Source: Vanilla planifolia
Lineage: Eukaryota; Streptophyta; Magnoliopsida; Asparagales; Orchidaceae
Length of the DNA stretch: 64,000 nt
Assembly: GCA_023846275.1 (NCBI GenBank)
Contig: JAIUJO010000091.1
Coordinates: 435,001 to 499,000, forward strand
Direction of reading: 5' to 3'
Shown here: positions 48,030 through 62,100 of the stretch, in pieces
Position numbering within the stretch: the first letter of the stretch is position 1
Layout of the letters: each line of letters opens with the position of its first letter
The notes under the pieces: model-generated
The model's database searches: none
Seen by the model: only the letters and a program-made list of their open reading frames with translations
What the model was told of the DNA's origin: nothing
Position numbers and translations under genes: made by a program

Positions 48030-50150
48030 AAGTTTTTTGTGTGAAGAAGTCATGTCTATTGGATCTACCAATGTAAATGGTGTGAAATGCAACATTCATA
48101 TGTGCCTATGACTAGCATTCTTTTGTTTTCTTAATCCTTGTGGGTGTGGATATGTGTATGTATTCTTCTCTATTAGGTTCATTATCTTTACATTTTTGGG
48201 CCATGATGAATAAACTATAAAGCTAGGCTAAGTGCTCCTTCTCTTAGCATTTGCTTTTGAAAAACTTGTTGCTAAAGCCTGTAGTGATATCATCTCATGG
48301 ATGTTCATACAACTAATCATGCAATAAAAGCAAAAGAAATCATTTAAGAAGGGACATGCCCTTGTCTCAAAAAAGCATTATTTAACACAAGATTTGCCAC
48401 CTTAACCATAGTAGTGCTTCCTACATGGTAAATATGGGTGAATTAAGTAAAAAGTCATAAGAAATAGATTCATGTTAAAATTTTTTCTTTTTGGTTGTTC
48501 TTTTAGTAGTACTTGTGAACTACTTTATCTATATAGGAGGCCATCCCAATGTCGAGAGCCATGCAGTGAGGAAGTTTTGAGGTAATTAGAAAAATTCGGA
48601 AACAAAAAATGTATTTTCCATCTCAATCGGTATATTAATACGCACATAATAGTTTGCAACATAGATAGCCTCATTGTTGACCTTAATCTAGTGAAGATGG
48701 TGGTAAATATATATTATGAAATAACTTGTAGCCTATGTAGGCTATGATTGTTCTAAAAGTTCCTTATAGAAAAATCCCTACATTGCAGAACATTTAGGGG
48801 ATGATTTGGATCATGGATGTAGATGGGAGTGTCAACCTAACGTGTAGTTTGTTATTCCCTTCTTATTATATATGATAGTGTGTAGGAATAACATTATTGA
48901 CTAGTTCTTATATTTCTATCTCCTTGTTGATCTACATCAAGTCGAATAAATCCTAGAGCTGTTAAATTACATTCAATAGTTAGGTATTTGGGAAATTTGG
49001 TAGTCATTGAAGAAAAAAATTGAAAATTGATTGTAAATATTTATGGCACAATAAATTATGATTAATGGTTTCATCATAGAGGTGGTGACATGGTAACATA
49101 ATTGTTTATTCCCTTCAATGTAGCAAACATTTAGGGGGCATAATAGATAATATAGTTAATTAGATCAACATCCTTATCTTGCAATCAATCATAATTTATA
49201 TACCTCATTTATTAGGAAATCATGATTCTAATTTAGACTCAAAATTCTTTAATGTAGATATGAGACAATTGATTTTTGTTTATCCAAATAGTGCCAAACT
49301 TGTGAGTGTCATTTAATCTCACTAACTTTATTTGTTTTCCAAACCTTTTATTTTCCTGAGGTAGTGAAACAAAAGCTAATTCCATTATCTATTTCCACTT
49401 CAAGTTCTACCTCTTCTTTCTCACATCAAACAGGAAAATTAAAAACACTCAATTTCATGGAATGCATGATAAACAATTTAGATTATCAAGATGTTTTGTA
49501 TACATGACAAGAAATGTTATTTGACCTTCCAATTTTAAACCTTAAAATTGTGGGTGACTTGTTAGTGATTATAATCCTTGCATTTTTAATATATTCCTCA
49601 CTAATAAACTTATTCTCACCCAAAATAGGCAAACATGTTATGCAAAAAAAGCTTATTACTTTAAAAAAACTATTGTGTGAATGAAACTTGTCCAATCAAC
49701 TATAAAATAATACATGTTATTTGTGTGTGTGACTTGAATTCAACCCATAGATACTTGATCATAGAACAAAACAATCTACTAACAAACTAATGTATATTTT
49801 GCAAGAGTTCATTAAAAAAACTACTAAAGATCTTGGATGTTTAGTCATGCATGCCCAAAATGGTGCACAAAACTATCCAATCAAATCTGATAATGCAACA
49901 ACAATAAAGTAGTTCCTTCAACTTAGTTTAGAGTTTTGTTGGTAATTTTCTTTAACAAATTCTAAATGGTGTCTTTTATCAAGTTTTTTAATGATATTTT
50001 TTCCATCAACTATTTTATATGATTTTAGTTGTTTGGCAAGATCATAAAATCAATTCTAAGCTTGATGAAGATTCACTTAAAGCATAACACCCATGATACA
50101 TAGTGTTTCTCTTTGTGGTCCACATTGAAGTCAGACAAGCTGTCTTATGA
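48030..50150. other. Unclassified relic sequence
   Basis: Mixed-composition sequence without a recognisable protein motif on either strand. It may belong to the element that contributed the primer-like motif just upstream. The 69-residue minus-strand frame at 49,486-49,695 has no family signature. Confidence 0.4.
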
Positions 50151-50159
50151 TTACAATTA

Positions 50160-50470
50160 AGTTAACCTGTTGAGGTTTATTTAGTTTTATTTAGTTTAAT
50201 AAATTCTTTATTTTTAATATTAGTTTTAGTGGTTCACATATGTTCCCAAGATATTTTCAGCCATATCAACAAATTGGATGATTTTGCATGTTTTCATTAA
50301 GAATAGTATTTTAGTTAGTTATTCTTTTGATTTTTGGTTTAGTGTTCCAGCCTATTTAAATCACTATTTGGGAATACATAAAGAGATTATTTTCTATGAG
50401 AATCCGACTATTAGAGATAATGTTTTCTTTATCTACATGAGTGTACAACTGTAAGTTACAACCAAGGTAT
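50160..50470 (+). mobile_element. LTR-like promoter segment
   Basis: A TTTATTTAGTTTTATTTAGTTTAATAA run is followed by CAGCCTATTTAAATCACTATT (TATA-like TATTTAAAT at about 50,355), then GGGAATACATAAAGAGATTATTTTC and a CGACTATTAGAGATAATG leader. This is the usual order of the U3-R-U5 part of long plant Gypsy LTRs. No partner LTR was found in the window, so it may be a solo LTR or an end whose mate has decayed. Confidence 0.4.
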
Positions 50471-53200
50471 TTTAGATGATGAATTGATATCTAATTTATG
50501 ATTTGAATTTACCTTCACTATTTTTATTATACTTTCATCAACACCTTCCTTCTTAAGTCCTATTATAAAAATTCCTCCTAACCATCCTAAATTAATAATA
50601 ATTGGCCATTAAGGCCATTTGTCATGTCATTAGTCCTTTAAGTCCTAAGCGTCATAAATTAGTTGACATTATATTGCTCTTAAGTGAGCCACCCAAAAAA
50701 AAAGGTTCAATTTTTGCTATCAAGTTCAATGAGAATCACCATTAGGACCACGGTGTCACTAAGAGTGTACGAGTGGATGGCCCTAAATACTATAGTAATC
50801 ATAACAATCTTTCCAACAAGAAACAAAGGATTCAATAGCTCAAACCACAATTTGTTCATCATTTTTTTGTATAAAATTCCTTAAGTGTTCATGTTTCGGA
50901 TTTCTAGTTAGAAGTTGTATCCGATGACACATCGTTAATTGGCTTGATCTCAAACTTAAATACCCAAAAATCATTTTCATTCATAACTCTTGTATTCCCT
51001 TGTTAAACATTTAATTATATTTGGAACAATTCATTTTTGTTACTCATCTAATAAATTGATTCTAGATTTCTTTATAGGCTTTTCTTTCTCTAATTATTTA
51101 GTACGTCGTGTGAAAGGGAAGTTGTTGATATTGTCAACCAAAATTGTCAAAAATCTATTACATCCAAGGAAGTGGGTAAATATCATGTTCTTAATTGCAA
51201 TATAGAGGCAACATTCTTGTTACACTCATGTGTGTTTTTGTATGTTTTTAATGTGCATATCCATATCATTGAGATATTATGTTTGCACCATTGTGAAAGA
51301 TTCCAATTGTATCAGCCTAATGTAAATATAAATTGGGACCATTAGCATAAGAGGTTATATGCATTATCTACACTCATAATTGAACATTTTATTTATTTAT
51401 TCTTCTTAGTAAATAAAGTTTTGCAGTACAATTGTATAATAAGATGACCATTGTTAGTGAAAACGAAGAACAAATGGATGATAATATAATAGACATAGAT
51501 CGTGTTGGTTTATTGTGCATAATTCTTTGATGACCTTCGATCTAATCTAAGTATGCAAAGATAGTATCTTATCAAGATGGCCAGTGTTTTTTACATATTG
51601 TTATGATTTGAAGTAGTGTTTCAACACAATAGTATAGTATTTTGATAATATTTACTTTCTTGCGTACTTTTTTTATCAATTTGTTGTTAAACATTTTCAA
51701 AGGATACCATGCACTAAGATAAACGGTGTTCACCACCCACAATTATTTAATTTTTTGAAATTATGATTTTTGGTACACATGACTAGTAACTCAAGAAAGT
51801 TCAAGTGCCTATCTTATGAAAACAATAACTATGTTATATAAAATATGTAGAAACCTCAAATAGTTAGCTTTATCCCACTGTTGATTGGAAACATATACAA
51901 CATTTTAAATGATATGTTTTGTTTGATCATATGATGTATGAAAGCTATATTTTCACATATTAATAACCTCTTTGTATTTATTTATAATTGATTTACCATC
52001 ATATATATTAGTTCAATTTTTTATTGTAGTTGATTTACATAAAGATATCACCACTTTATTGCTTTCATTGTGTACTAAGGTCTATTGTATGTCTAGCAAA
52101 CTATTTTCCCTGCAACATACAATTTGCTAACTCCCATGATATATTTCTTTTATTGTGGAATACAATCAATAACACACTACAATCTATTAAAATGTATAAA
52201 TTGATAAATTGTAATTAGCTGGATATTTGCAAACCCCTCATTATTTCTATTACCTTGACTTCACGTCTTATTTGATTTATTTCAATATGAAAAGATGTAA
52301 AACTAAGTTTCTCTAAATTGTTCCTTGTAATTCCAACCACACCAACATTATAGTTGGTTCTTACATTCACAGCAATGTTGGTTAACTACTTCTACATCAT
52401 CAGTAAAAGGAACCACCTCACTGCTTGCACTAATGTTGCTCAAGTAGTTTCAAATTGGTTAATGATTCCCAGACTAATCTAACATCTTCTTATGAGGTTT
52501 TAATGGAGAGATATGATAATATGTTCTTATGAAGTGGCAACCCTCTTTAATATTACATACAACATTCATTTTGATTGATTTAGTTTTGCAAAGTTATTAA
52601 CACTACTTGCTTTGAAAATATTCTATGATGTTAAAGAGGGTAGCATGATTATGAACCCTATATTATTGATTTCATATAGGTTGCCTTATTTTGTAATGAA
52701 TTTAATGATTTTATTTATTTTATGATTATTTATGTTTAAATTATTTAAAAAAGTAACCAATGTCTATTTAACATTTTTACAATCAATAAAAAATGATCAA
52801 TTGAATCTTCATTTTGACATTATCATCACATTGAAGGATGTTAAAATTTAGGGTTGTTTATGGCTTTCAACAATGGTATAGGTTATTCATTATCATTAAA
52901 CTTAATACTAAAATATTTCAAGGGTAATTGGTGCTCCATAAATGTAGTCCAGATTTTAAAATTACCCATTTTTATCACAAATAATCCTATATAAAATTTT
53001 ACTAAATTGCACACCATAATTTAGCAAGCATATGCAACAATTTAGTGAGATGGACCACTTTGCATTCTTTGTAATCAAATATTTTACACGAACATTGTTT
53101 TCAAGCCTATTTTACCTAAGAAAATCTTTTAATTACAAAATAAAGATATATAGTTAAATATTTCAAATGAGAAATAATGTTCATGATTTCTTATTTTTCA
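50471..53200. other. Unclassified relic sequence
   Basis: Several short open frames (50,684-50,884; 50,990-51,205; 52,030-52,218) lie here without family motifs. The region could be the interior of the element whose LTR-like segment precedes it, but I found no Gag or Pol word to support that. Confidence 0.4.
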
Positions 53201-56200
53201 TACCATTTCACGTCTTGCCATTTATGTTATATAGATGCCATTTATCTTTCACACGTGTTTTCAACTTTTTGGATGAAAAAAGTAAATCAAATATTTAAAT
53301 ATTTTAAGTTTTATCTATAGTTTGTTAAAATAATTATTTTTAATAATTAAATAATAATTTATTTTTAAAGTAAACAAAACATAAAAATAAATAATAAAAG
53401 TTTTCATAATCTATGTATCATACATCAAAAATAAGTTAACATAATCTTCAAAACTACTGAAAATATACATATACGAGCAAATAAAATATTATATAAATTA
53501 AAAAATAAAGCAACTAATATGGAAAAATAAAATATATAAAAATATGAAAAACATATTGACGTTAGATTTTGCAAGAAAGTATATTTTACAAAATAATTAA
53601 ACTAAAAGTGATCGATAGATTAACAAAAAATAATAAAAGTTCAAAAATAAAATAAATAAATAACTTAAAAAAATAAAACCTTAGTAACATAAGAGATTAT
53701 GAGTTATACTAATTATTTAAAAATTTAATAAAATTGCGTCATGCCAAATAACAACTCATCATGATTTATATATATCATTACAAATAAAATAAGAAAAAAT
53801 ATTAGAGCTTTAAAGGGTATACAAAGGTGTATCATAACATTATTTTACAAATAAAAGGGCAAATATACTTTGTTACCAATAGTTCTTCCAAATTACTATA
53901 AAACAAAATTATACTTGGCAATTTTAGTAATGTAAGTGAGCTCACAAACAAAAGATGGAATAGAGATGGTGAAAATCATTCTTCAAATTTAATAGAAATT
54001 TTATTGAAGATTAGCTAAACATCCCATTGTTTGATGCTTTACCAAATTACATTTTTTCCTTAAACTTTTAACAATTTAAAATTTAAATAAATTCTTTATA
54101 AACTTTATGTTTTGTTAAATTTATCATTCTTGTCATCATGAAATTATTTTATAATTTGGTCAATTTTAAACATTTAATATAATTATATTATCACGATGAC
54201 TATCTCCATATCTTAAATTTATTTTTTCTATGCATTAAAGTTTAATAAGTTTTAATTTGTGACATCAATTTTTATTTCCATAACATTTAAGGAAGCCTTT
54301 ACCATAAAGAAATGTACAAATTGACATTTAAAATGCTTTATTTCATGTTTTGTATATTTTTTATTTATGATTTATATTTTCTAACTTTTATGTCATTCTT
54401 ATTTATACTAGTTTTATTTATGGTATTACTTTCTAATGTTTTTATAGTTTGGTTTTATCATAATGTGCTATGTATATAACGTACAAAGATTTTAAAGTGC
54501 TTAAAATTATTTTAGTATGTATATTTTTATTTAACATGAAAGTTAATTATCTTAAAATATTACGACTCCCTACTAGCATTATCTCAACATAGTTTTAAGG
54601 TTTTTTTCAATATTTCATTATAATAATAAATTTTCACAACAATTTTTAGGTTTTTAAAAACATTTTTAGTATTTTAAAACATTTTAAATTTGTTATAATT
54701 TCAATGTCGTCTATTACGTTTTAAATTTTAATTTTTTTTAATGTTAATTATTATACAATAAATTTCATTTTTTTTGTTAACGTTCTATTTCTTGAGAATT
54801 TTGCATTTGTATATTATTTTTACTTTGGTACCTTCTTTACAATTTTAAATAATTCTTATTTAAATTATTAGAAATATCAACATATTAAATAAAATATTTA
54901 ATATTTAATTTCCAAAATAGTTATTTTCTCCCAATTACTTAAAAATATTTATAAACTAACAAATTTTTTGTGATTATAACATTGAAAAATTTTCAATACA
55001 TAAGTATGTGTATTCAATATTCGAAACATTACACTATCTATATAAGCATTTCACAAATAGTATGAGGAAATTTTAAAACTTCAAACATTATTTTACAATA
55101 ATGATTTTTTTAGTTGTATAGTTTTACTTAAACTAAACAAATTTTGAATTTTTTGTCGAATAAAAATATAATTTTCAAAATTATTGTTCTTTTTTATATA
55201 TTTATTTAAAAAATTTATTTTGTAATTTAAATATAATAAATATATTGCAAAATGAAAATTATAACATAAAACAATCCTTATCATATAATTTCCAACATTA
55301 AACTTTGGGACATTAGTTCCCCATTGTATAATTGAAATTATTAAATGAAGTATAATTTATGTTGTTCTTACAATCTACATGATTAGAGTTTTTTAAGGTG
55401 ATCTAATAATATCATAAGAACATAAAAGTTTTAATTTACATTATTTTTCATGTAAATAGTTTTTTAATTTTAATTGTTATTTGAAAGCTTTCTATTGTTT
55501 GTGTTAAAAAATATGTTTAGGAGGATCATTACTTTGTTGAGTTAATTGAATTACACTATTAAATAAATGAAATATGAGCCAAAGTTTTAGGAAACAAATT
55601 TCCTTGTTTGGGTGAGGAAAAAAGATGATTATGATCATCTTATAAGCTCAAAAAATAAAATTCTATCAAATAATTATCTTATTAGTTGGTATCAATTAAT
55701 ATCTTATTTAAAAAAATTCTTGATGTTATACTCAAATAGCATCAATTATTTAATTATCTTAACAATCTATTTGTTATGATTTTCTATTTTAAAAAGAATT
55801 AATAAATATGTTTTTGATCTTTTTATAAATTCATGAAAATATATTTATAATTTTTTTTGTCTAAAAGTTCTTTGTTATATTGTCTTAAAGAAAAAGTAGA
55901 AATATATTATCAAAAAATTGGTAAAGATTAATGTCATGAACAATATTTTATTCATGAATACAAAATGTGGTAAGAAAATTGGGATAGGAATATAATTTAG
56001 ATGTGCATTTGTAACTATGAAGATTCTAAGACCTCGATTATAAGCAAAATAATAATGAATATAAATGTGATTCCCAACTATCATTCTTAGACTTAATTGG
56101 CAATGGGAAAATGCATTTATTATCGTTATTTTAATGAAAGCAATGGGAATGATATGTAGCCATGGAAATTATATAACTTTTTTTACTTTTATTTGATAAC

Positions 56201-56440
56201 ATGTGTGCTAAACATACTATTTTTAGCTATATATAATATATATTTTATTAAGGCATACAATTTCGTTTGAATTAAAGTTTTAAATTTAAATATATTTTAA
56301 CATTCAAAATAGATAAACTAAATGTTTAATTTTAAAATTTTTATTTCTAAAATTTGAAACATTGTGTAATTGTAAGATTTAATTGTAACACATGAACCAT
56401 GATTAGGCTTAATGTATAAAATTGAGCTTATATGTTTTTT
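53201..56440. other. A/T-rich desert, 3.2 kb
   Basis: Similar in character to 1-2.1 kb and 17-21.5 kb: almost entirely A/T words, no motif, no terminal repeats recognised. Short minus-strand frames at 55,093-55,284 and 55,875-56,084 follow from composition. Confidence 0.6.
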
Positions 56441-56469
56441 TATATTATTAACTTTTCTCTCATCCTTAT

Positions 56470-57180
56470 CTCTATCCTACCATGAATGTTTGATAAGATA
56501 TGGATAGGAATCTCAAAAATTATGAGATGGTTGTTGAAGATAGGAGGATTATAAGAAAAAGATTTATATATGATGAATTTTAAAATATCATAAGAAAAGA
56601 AGAATATAATAGAAAGAAGAATCTATTACCATATCTTACATAGATTCCTAAATTTAAGGAACTTTATATGGAAGACAAAAAGGGGTGTTATTGAAGAAGG
56701 ATAATTTAAAATAATGAATTATGGCTACTCCAACCCATGACTAGTTTATCTTAAAGTAAATTGTTTGTTTAAGGTGGTGTGGCCGAGACTATATAAGCTA
56801 TTAGGACATGCTTGTAATTTAAGAAAACTAAAGAATAAAAAGGGAATTTGGAGGAGCCAACTTAGTGGATACTAAGTAAAAATAGTAAAGTAAGCTACGA
56901 GGAAGAAAAAAGAGAATTAGAGGTTTCAAGCAAGGAAAGATCTTATAAAAGAGAAGTCCTCTACCTGACTTTCCAACGTAGGACAATACTTGAGTTCATA
57001 TAATAAATTTAGCTAAGATCTACTTCAAGATAAATAGGAAATCCTTTGTAAAATGTTTATGAAATCTTGGAAATTAATTATGACAATAATTATTCTTTTT
57101 TTCATGAAACTTGTTCAAGAAGGAGGAAATTCTTTTTACCCAAGAATAAGAAAGATTTATTTTAGTAATTGAATTGTCCA
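56470..57180 (+). mobile_element. LTR-like segment with core promoter
   Basis: GGTGTGGCCGAGACTATATAAGC at about 56,774-56,796 contains a clear TATATAA box. Some 40 bases on lies an AAGAATAAAAAGGG poly(A)-signal-like stretch, then a purine-rich leader (GAGGAAGAAAAAAGAGAATTAGAGG, degenerate). This compact TATA/poly(A) order is typical of plant LTRs. A host promoter is the alternative, but no gene follows. No partner repeat was seen. Confidence 0.45.
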
Positions 57181-58800
57181 ATTTTTTCTCTTTGTTACAT
57201 AGTGCTTCTAGTTGGGTGATAAAAGATGTGTATTACATTTTTTTCTATGAATGTAAAGTAGATTGCATGATCACATATTGTATGTTTGGCTTTGGTTATA
57301 AATATATATGGAAGTTGATTTTAGGATAGCAATTTTTTGATGAAACACACTTCTTAACATATACATCACCATTTCAAATAAGTGAAAATCATGTAAAAGT
57401 TTATGCTCATTTTGTTATTTGTGTTGGTTATCTAAAAATCTATGTATTAAGCATAGATTATCATGATAATTATTAAAACAAATGTAAAATATTGGAGAAC
57501 AAAATTTTGTTGAATATAACTTTCTTAACCTTGACATAATAGCCTTTTTTGCTTAATATATATTGTTATGAGTCGGGATCCTTAGTGCAATTCTTTTTTT
57601 TTCTAAGTATAATTGATGTTTGACAACATATATTGAATGTGATATTTACTTCTTTCTATTATTGCAAGAATAGACAAATAGTTTTATGCCATGATTAATA
57701 AAGAAGTGTATAAAATGGAGACTTTATTATATATTTTTATATAAACTTGCTGTTTGAAATGTATTTTCTTTTTGAGGTACAAAGATTATGTTTAAAATTA
57801 CTCACAAGTTTGGTTAATACCATGAAATATTATAAATGTCTCTTTTATTGCCAAAATCATGGATAAAAATTTTATTAATTGTAATGTGGTAGAGGTTATG
57901 CCATTGATCATGTAATAAACAATTTAAAGACAAGTCAAAATTAATAAGAAGCTATTGATCATGTTGTAGTCAACCATTTTTTTCTCTAAGGTCTGCTTGT
58001 GAAGCATGGAACCATGGGCTTGGCTAAGTTATTGGGGGCATTGGCTCAACACTCAAGTAATACTAAATGGATTTTAAGATGTGCATGGTTCCTGGTTAGT
58101 ACTTAGAAAGTCTTCAAGAGCTTAGTTTAATGCCTTAGAAGACAGCTATGTTGAGTAGGGTTACGATTAGCAACAAAAGAGTTTGCTTATGACTAAAACT
58201 GTTAAGGTTAAGGTTAGACATTATGGTAAAGGTTTAATGGATAACTCATAAACCATAGCATAACAAAATTATTACTTTATGGTTCTTGGGCATGAATATG
58301 TATGGCAAGAGTAGGTTTTGATTGATACACAAAGGCATAGAAAAAACTTAATAGAAAGGAAAGGTTTAATAAAAGATATTTATGATAGGCTTACGAAATA
58401 CTATTTGTGAACATTTATAAAAATTGAAAATTAAGCTTTGGTTAGCTAGGTTATCGACCATGGCCTTGCAAGAAGGTGGAAGAGCTTGTGTTCAGACATA
58501 GGGTTTTGTTAGGTTTGTCTGTGTAAGTAATATGACAAAGATTTTGGCTAAAACTTGGGTAGAATTGGTTATTTGCATAAGACCACAAGTAATTCTATTT
58601 AGGCTCTTACATCACATGATGATGCTCTCAATGGTGGTCTAAGGAATGTGTGGAGGGTAAATAGAGGCCTTATGATCGTTACGATGGCAATGATTTGCCT
58701 TGGGATCATAAAGGTAAATAGTGAAACATGTGTGAATCAATACTTAATTGTATGAGAAATAAGTTAAATATAGAATCTAAGGTTAAAAGCCAAGCCATTA
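57181..58800. other. Unclassified relic, possible LINE upstream part
   Basis: The sequence becomes more balanced from about 57,950. The stretch 58,420-58,740 looks like decayed coding sequence in front of a LINE ORF2 and could be ORF1, but I see no diagnostic zinc knuckle or DUF4283 motif. Confidence 0.35.
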
Positions 58801-61800
58801 TGAACTCTATGGTTATCTTAGATAGGAAAATTTCTCATCAAAATGTCAGCAAGATTAAAAGTAAAAAAATGGGCTAAGAAATTCTAGACAATGAAATTTG
58901 GATTTAGTGAGAACCCTAAGGAATTTAGATATAGTGGACTCTAAATTATGGACACTCACTAAGGAGATAGACATGTGAGCTACCCCATTCCCATGGCTTT
59001 GTGTAGTTAAACTTGATTAGTTAAGACTATTGTTGGACTATCACATTTCATGATAAGAACCTCTAGAATTTGTAGGAAGCCATTTCATTAATAGTCTTAG
59101 AAGGAAATAATTACACATTTAGTTTTGTAAGAAATCCAATGGTGTGTGCTTCCTTCTATTGGGGACCACTTGTGGCTCTTGAAGACTCCTAGAATCCTAC
59201 ATGGATGTCGATGTGATTATCACTACCATGTCAAATTCTTGTCTTCCTTCCATAAATAGAAAGGTCAGTCAAATATCTTTGGGATGGTTAGAAATATAAT
59301 GGTCATTCTTTTGGATAGAACTCTAATCAATCATGATTTTCTGAAGGCCTTCCTAACGTAGTGGCTCAAGATATGAACAAAGTTCTTGTCATACCAATCC
59401 CTATTACAAATCATTTCTCCATAAACAATTAATTCTAACCCTAGACAAGTTAGATTCTAATGCATATGGATTGAAAGTACATAATTCTCTCTAGTTGTTG
59501 CTTAGAATTGGAGTCTTCCAATTTCGAGATTAGGAATGTTGGCCTTAGTTTATAAGTTGAAGAGAGCTAAAGCCCACCTTAAGGAATGGAGCATAACTTG
59601 GATGTGGTCATATATTTTTAAAGATTGAAGAAGAAGAATACCAAGTTATAGAGAAGGTAAATAACATCAAAGAGTTATAAATGAGTTATCATGGTTAGAA
59701 CTAACAAAGCTTAAGATGAATGAACCATTGTTTCTAAAATGTAGGAGATGTATGGCAAAGACATTTAAGAGTACTATGGGGTTACTTTTTTGAATTCTAA
59801 TAGAGTATCCTATCCACTATAGTCTCAATGGAGCAATTAGCTTTTACTAAGGTGAAATCACTAAAAATAACTTACATAACAATTCATACTTTCATAAGAG
59901 CAACTTTATGATTTAAATGAGAAGATCAAAGATTATACCTTTATTACGGCTAGACTTCAAGAATGTGTTCAATAATATATCCTGGGGGAAAAATGTATTA
60001 CACTAATTGAACTTCAATTGTTAATTTAATAATCTACTGATTAATATCTATAATATAACCTGGTTGTTTGATATTGTTAATGAGAAAGGAAATGGTTCCA
60101 TCTAATTCTCCCATTGGCTAAGGCATGATAACCCTCTATCCATATTTCTGCTCCATATTGTAGCTAAAAAAACTAAGAAGAGGTTTAAACAATGAGCATT
60201 TACAAGGTAAAGGGAAGCATTAGGTGCATCCAAGTGGTTGTCAACCATAGTCCCAGTTGTGCTTTGCAGATTTCCTTTTAACCTTCTTAAAAGTTTATAA
60301 ACACTTAATAAAAATATCAAATTATTCTTCTCTAGTCTCTAAGGCACATCAAGTTTGTAGATTAATGTACAAAGGATCATATTTGTTGCATGTACAAACA
60401 CAAAACACAAGTAAAAAAACATTCACAAGAAGCTCTTACTTTAGAAAAGACACAACTTTCCAGTCCCATAACTCAAAAGAACATTATTTGAAGGTAGGAA
60501 ATAAGTGGTTCACTTTTAATACAAAAGTAACAAAACATCCAAAACGAAATTACTCTCAATGAGAGATAGCACTTGTTAGTTACGACCTCTAGTGAATAGC
60601 ACTTTATAAATCAAATTATATCTTATCTTCATAATAATACTATTAATTTTTTGCAAAGCTTGATAAATGGTTTTCTTTTGGGTAATAATGATTTGGTGAG
60701 GAAGCACAATTTGTCTAGATAAAACAAGTTTAGCTTCCACTATGAAAAGTATGCATTACTAGTTAAGAAATGAAAGGATATTATGGATGTATATAATGTA
60801 AATCATTTTTAAAAGGTCTACACCTTGAAATTTATCGATTTTACATCTTGAGATGTAAGTTCCTTTAGAAAAAAAATGTTGTGGAGCATCTTCGATGTCT
60901 TGGAATCAAATATGAAGAATTATTGGAACAAAATAGATAAGTTCGGTCATAATTATTGGACCCTCACTAAGGTTGGTAAATTTACTATCAATTCAAGATA
61001 GGACTATCAATTCAACCTTCCAAAATATCTCCATTAATATGGAGTCTCCTGCATAACTAATTACCTTTTGATAACTTATGGAAGTTGAATTTCAATTTAG
61101 AGACAAATGCTCTTTTTATCCTGATAAGGGCTCATAAATGATTCTTATGGAACCCCTTTGTAATGAATATTGGAATTCAACAAACCCAATGGCTATTAAT
61201 TGTATAAGAAGGAAAGTGGAGTCACACAAACTCAATAGCTATTGAGAATTTATTGTTCTACCATCTCTCATACGTTGTAATATCTATAAGATAAAGATTC
61301 AAAACAATTTAATGAGCCAATATTCCTTGTTATTTTCCTGATATAGCTAAACATAATACTTATCAATTTTAAAATGTTGCTCAATTATGTAAAGAAGTTC
61401 AATAGATCCACAAATGGTAAGATATACATTACTTAATTTTTTTGACATTAATTGAATAATAAAAAATTGGTTCAATGGACTCCCTTAATAGAGGATTTAC
61501 AAATATTAAATTTTAGTGGACTAAATAAAAATAACCATGGCACTATAGGTTGCATTTGTGTGATTGGAAACTACCTGATAGAGCTATTAAAGCACTCTCA
61601 ATTTACATAGATTCTAAAAAAATATATAAGTTGAAGCCATTGAAATACCATTTGGTTTAAATTTATGTGGTAATATGGGATTATAGAAATATTATTTTTG
61701 AATGAAGCAATTAATCATTCACTATTATGATTCAAAAACGTATTGGTATTCTCTATTGCATCTTAATCTAACTAAATAGAATGAATCAATTTCTTTGCAA

Positions 61801-62100
61801 AGTTTTTAAATTATAACACATATTTTGAGAAAGAAATGTAGTAACAAATTAGTAAGCATAAATAGCTAGTAACTTTATTCATTTGAGGTTCTAAATTCAT
61901 AACAAATTCCTAAAGTTTGCAAAGCTTAAATTAAGCTTGAAGAGGAGAGGTGTTTGTATATTATGTAGTGCTCATAAGGAAAGTCATCCAACTATTGCCT
62001 CCATAATCAAATGTATGGAATGGATTCACACGATCAATATGGCTGACTTGAATTTGTTCTTTTGGAAATTACTTAGGATTTGGGGCTAAGAATAATGAAT
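58801..62100 (+). mobile_element. Decayed L1-type LINE, ORF2 (endonuclease, linker, zf-RVT)
   Basis: This is the relic of the enzyme that nicks target DNA and reverse-transcribes LINE RNA. Endonuclease end: LDRTLINHDFLKAF at about 59,310-59,355 matches the SRLDRFLIxxEF segment of plant L1 endonucleases. Linker: at 59,545-59,600 YKLKRAKAHLKEW matches the KLKxLKxxLKxWN helix that follows the endonuclease in L1 ORF2. C-terminal zinc-finger-like domain (zf-RVT): LWKLNFNLETNALFILIRAH at about 61,076-61,137, and KRRGVCILCSAHKESH at about 61,938-61,985, with the Cys-x2-Cys pair. The two halves of this last domain are about 800 bases apart, whereas they normally adjoin, so something has inserted between them or the first half is a chance match. 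Reverse transcriptase motifs were not recognised in 59.8-61.0 kb. Stops and shifts are numerous. No poly(A) tail was identified. Confidence 0.5.

Noticed and set aside
52250-52560. Possible host exon on minus strand around 52.3-52.5 kb
   Set aside because: A short stretch reads as protein-like text (ASSEVVPFTDDVEVV on minus) but has no neighbour exons, no family match I can name and no clear splice sites.
60257-60562. 101-residue open frame, plus strand
   Set aside because: Lys/Ser/Thr-rich without motif, lying inside the decayed LINE, where local open frames of this size arise by chance.
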